Source: Xanthomonas translucens pv. cerealis (lineage in GTDB: Bacteria > Pseudomonadota > Gammaproteobacteria > Xanthomonadales > Xanthomonadaceae). Taken from it: a DNA stretch of 64,000 nucleotides. The stretch spans positions 3,100,001 through 3,164,000 of the forward strand of contig NZ_CP038228.1 in NCBI RefSeq assembly GCF_006838285.1, written 5' to 3'. Below, piece by piece: positions 62,112 to 64,000 of this stretch (position 1 is its first letter; every line of letters begins with the position of its first letter). The notes beneath the pieces are model-generated. The model did not search any database and was not told the DNA's origin. It saw only the letters and a program-made list of their open reading frames with translations. The translations under genes were made by a program, and so were the position numbers.

Positions 62112-63293
62112 CGACTACTGCTCCTCAAATTAGGCTGGTTTTTGGTCGAAAAGCCACCCTCGCCCGGCATTCCAGCCGGCCGACCCCCTGTCGGTATTTG
62201 CGCCGCATCCCTGACCCGGAGCGCGAGAGGCGGGTGCCTGTCGCTGCGCGCCTGCCTTGATGAACCAAAGCAAAATGCGGAACTGTCTGGAGTGTTAACC
62301 CCGCATCTTGATTACGTCAAGTTTTTGACTAAAACAGCACGAAGAGTGATAAAAGTCTCGAATTTATATAAAGATTGTTAATGTTTAGATAAATTTCAAT
62401 AAAAACAAGACATTCCGCCAAATTCTCGGCACGGCACTTGCGATGCGTTGACATCCGGTGGAGGCGATATTCGCTGCTGCGCCAAGGGTTTGACATGTAC
62501 CGACGCGACAGCGGCGAAGCGGCAAATGCACGCTCATCGCTCATCCGCATGCGGCCGTGTACAAGACCGACTGCGCAAACCCGAGCTGGTTGGGCGCAAA
62601 AAGAGCACATGGAGACGAACGATCGGCCTGCTGTCGGCGACGGCAGATGTGCCCACCCGGTAGCCCCGGAGCCTTGAAGCGGCGGTGACCTCGGCCATCC
62701 TCCGTGGAGCGCCGGGCGCCTGAGCCGATACACGGCCTGATTCAACCAAGGCCTGGCGGCGCTGGCGTGGCGACCTGGAGCTCATCGACCGTGATCCCCT
62801 CACCCGGATCGGGCTTGTTGCAACGGTGGCGCGCCTAGAGACACCGGTGAACCTGCACGCTCAAGCGTGAGATGGCAACACGAGCGGGCGCCTTGAGTTA
62901 CGCCGACGCGTGGCGCCTCGACGGCGCGGGCCGGGCAAGCGCGAGGATGCCGCCGATGCCGAATCCCCGGTGGGTCGAACCCCTGAGCCGCAGCGCTCGG
63001 GGCGAAGAAGATCGCCGTTTTGGCAACCCCCGATTTCCGGCACATCGATGGTGTGCTGCGTCGCCGTCATTGCATCGGGGCTGCGCATGCGGCCCTCCGC
63101 ATACCCGCGGCAGGCAGGGGCGACGTAGTTTGCCGCAGCCTGCGCCAGGCCCCTCCGCGCAAGCAATGGGGACTCCGAATCAGGTTCCAGGCGCAACGCC
63201 ACACGTATCAGGTGGCAGGCAATAACGCCGAGGATGCAGGTCGAAGCCGCCGGGCGGGTCACCGCCTTCGTCGAGATCGACACGCCGTACCGA
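62112..63293. other. 1.2-kb gene-free region between adhesin and barrel genes
   Basis: Apart from the AT-rich xadA promoter region (62290-62415), I see no supported gene, RNA or repeat. Several small open frames on both strands lack codon logic, motifs or ribosome sites. It may be eroded coding DNA. Confidence 0.5.
62293..62320 (-). promoter_or_regulatory. candidate xadA promoter in an AT-rich leader
   Basis: On the minus strand TTGACG (62315-62320) and TTAACA (62293-62298) are 16 bp apart, within a markedly AT-rich stretch (62290-62415) that includes ATTTATATAAAG and AATAAAAACAAG. The transcript would have a leader of about 170 nt before the adhesin start. Confidence 0.4.
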
Positions 63294-64000
63294 CTAAAAG
63301 TAGAACCCCACGTTCAGATTGAAACGCGAATGCCACCTGGACCGGTCACCGTCGTCGATGGCAATGCCGTCGCCACCTGCGAACCACATGTTCTTGCCGG
63401 CGATCCAGTCCAGATAGGTCAGCATCGCGCCTCTTTTCACGCTGCAGCCAGTTACGTTCTGCATTGATTCGCGCACGCCAAGACGATCGTGGGACGGCAC
63501 CGTCATGCTGAAATTGTTGTAGCAGGTCACGTCGTCCAGCCAGCGCCCCTTGCCGAACGAATACGCGATGTTGGCGGTGGGCACGTCGGCTTCGGCAGCG
63601 ATCTCGAAGGGCGCCAGAAACGCCGACATGGCAATGCGATCGCCAGGCACATCGTAGCGATAGCGCGCCCATTGCAACTGGCCGGTCCAGCTGCCGCCGC
63701 TCCACTGCGCATGCACGGCCGCGCCGCGATGCCCGTGGAGGCTGCGGTCCTGGACATTCAATACGTGTCCGGAAAAGGTTGAAGCGCCCAGCAGGAGGGT
63801 GCCACGGCGAATGTCGTAGCGATGTTCGTAGCGGGCATTCCAACGATGGTATTCGCGATAGGGAGACAGCGCGGTGTCGGCGACATCGAACGAGTAGCGG
63901 TCCGTGCGCGCTCCATCGCCGTATTCGTCGCCCGAGAACCAGCCGACATGCACGGTATCCTTGCCGATGCTGCGCGCGAATACGACGCCCGGATCGTAAT
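63294..64000 (-). CDS. outer-membrane porin-like barrel, 3' part
   Basis: The last 235 codons are inside the window, in a frame that stays open to the edge (...YDPGVVFARSIGKDTVHVGWFSGDEYGDG). The sequence alternates hydrophobic and polar residues with many Tyr/Trp/Phe at turns (HRWNARYEHRYDIRRGTLLLG; WSGGSWTGQLQWARYRYDV) and ends RSRWHSRFNLNVGFYF with a terminal Phe, the signal of an outer-membrane barrel. Two cysteines (DVTCYNN, NVTGCSV) could form a disulphide. It resembles phosphate- or carbohydrate-type porins, but the family cannot be named from this part. The true start lies beyond the edge; the GTG at 63953 is internal. Confidence 0.8.
   Translation of the reverse strand, partial: YDPGVVFARSIGKDTVHVGWFSGDEYGDGARTDRYSFDVADTALSPYREYHRWNARYEHRYDIRRGTLLLGASTFSGHVLNVQDRSLHGHRGAAVHAQWSGGSWTGQLQWARYRYDVPGDRIAMSAFLAPFEIAAEADVPTANIAYSFGKGRWLDDVTCYNNFSMTVPSHDRLGVRESMQNVTGCSVKRGAMLTYLDWIAGKNMWFAGGDGIAIDDGDRSRWHSRFNLNVGFYF

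Noticed and set aside
62861..63283. Minus-strand frame of 140 codons before the porin-like gene
   Set aside because: Arg/Ser/Ala-rich without codon periodicity or motifs, and no start context.

Overview
The window reads as chromosomal DNA of a high-GC gammaproteobacterium of the family Lysobacteraceae, most likely a Xanthomonas. The reasons are the type II secretion operon in the Xps order (E-F-G-H-I-J-K-L-M-N-D) next to a secreted subtilisin-like protease and a giant XadA-type adhesin, the TonB-dependent receptors, the RibB-RibA fusion with a dead RibA half, and the short dispersed intergenic repeats. The genus is inferred from gene content; no marker gene was compared.

Layout. 1-8.7 kb (minus strand) is housekeeping: a hydrolase gene broken by an in-frame stop, then thiL, nusB, ribH, ribBA and ribE behind an FMN riboswitch, then ribD, a GNAT acetyltransferase, nrdR and glyA. 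8.9-16.7 kb holds a TonB-dependent receptor, an RcnB-like periplasmic protein, ettA, def and a DUF4434 lipoprotein.

16.7-28.6 kb is one long minus-strand polysaccharide locus. It reads wecB > bcsB-like > nfrB > nfrA, mostly with 4-bp stop/start overlaps. This resembles the c-di-GMP-controlled NfrA/NfrB pathway (N4 phage receptor glycan) of E. coli, with its own UDP-GlcNAc 2-epimerase and a BcsB-like periplasmic protein. The operon runs on into a ruined acylation module: an AlgJ/AlgX-like 5' end fused by deletion to the 3' end of a DltA-like adenylating enzyme, then an intact AlgF-like gene, then a frameshifted acyl-CoA dehydrogenase. Upstream of wecB lies a decayed 3' fragment of a bcsC-like cellulose exporter. 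The wecB promoter carries a perfect TGTGA-N6-TCACA (CRP/Clp) palindrome.

28.7-36.4 kb holds pncB and a second minus-strand polysaccharide-type operon: outer-membrane barrel, family-2 glycosyltransferase with an N-terminal MshEN-type domain, multi-spanning membrane protein, and a GH113-like lipoprotein glycosidase. It has a near-consensus CRP/Clp site upstream. A separate family-2 glycosyltransferase follows. I consider these two operons, with MshEN domains at opposite ends of their synthases and the same class of operator, the most interesting content.

36.8-42 kb (plus strand) encodes an APH-like kinase, a TonB-dependent receptor and PnuC, which together look like a vitamin or nucleoside scavenging route, followed by a GntR regulator. 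42.2-54.3 kb is a glycosyltransferase gene plus the complete xps operon, interrupted between xpsF and xpsG by 436 bp of non-coding, repeat-bearing DNA. 54.7-62.1 kb holds the S8 protease and the trimeric autotransporter adhesin. The last 1.9 kb is a gene-free stretch and the 3' end of an outer-membrane barrel gene cut by the window edge.

Intergenic spacers contain two repeat families: 7-bp tandem repeats of GGGA-type units, sometimes as inverted arms, and REP-like long hairpins (GTGGGAGCG and GCAGGAGCGG types). No tRNA, rRNA, CRISPR array, prophage or insertion sequence was recognised.
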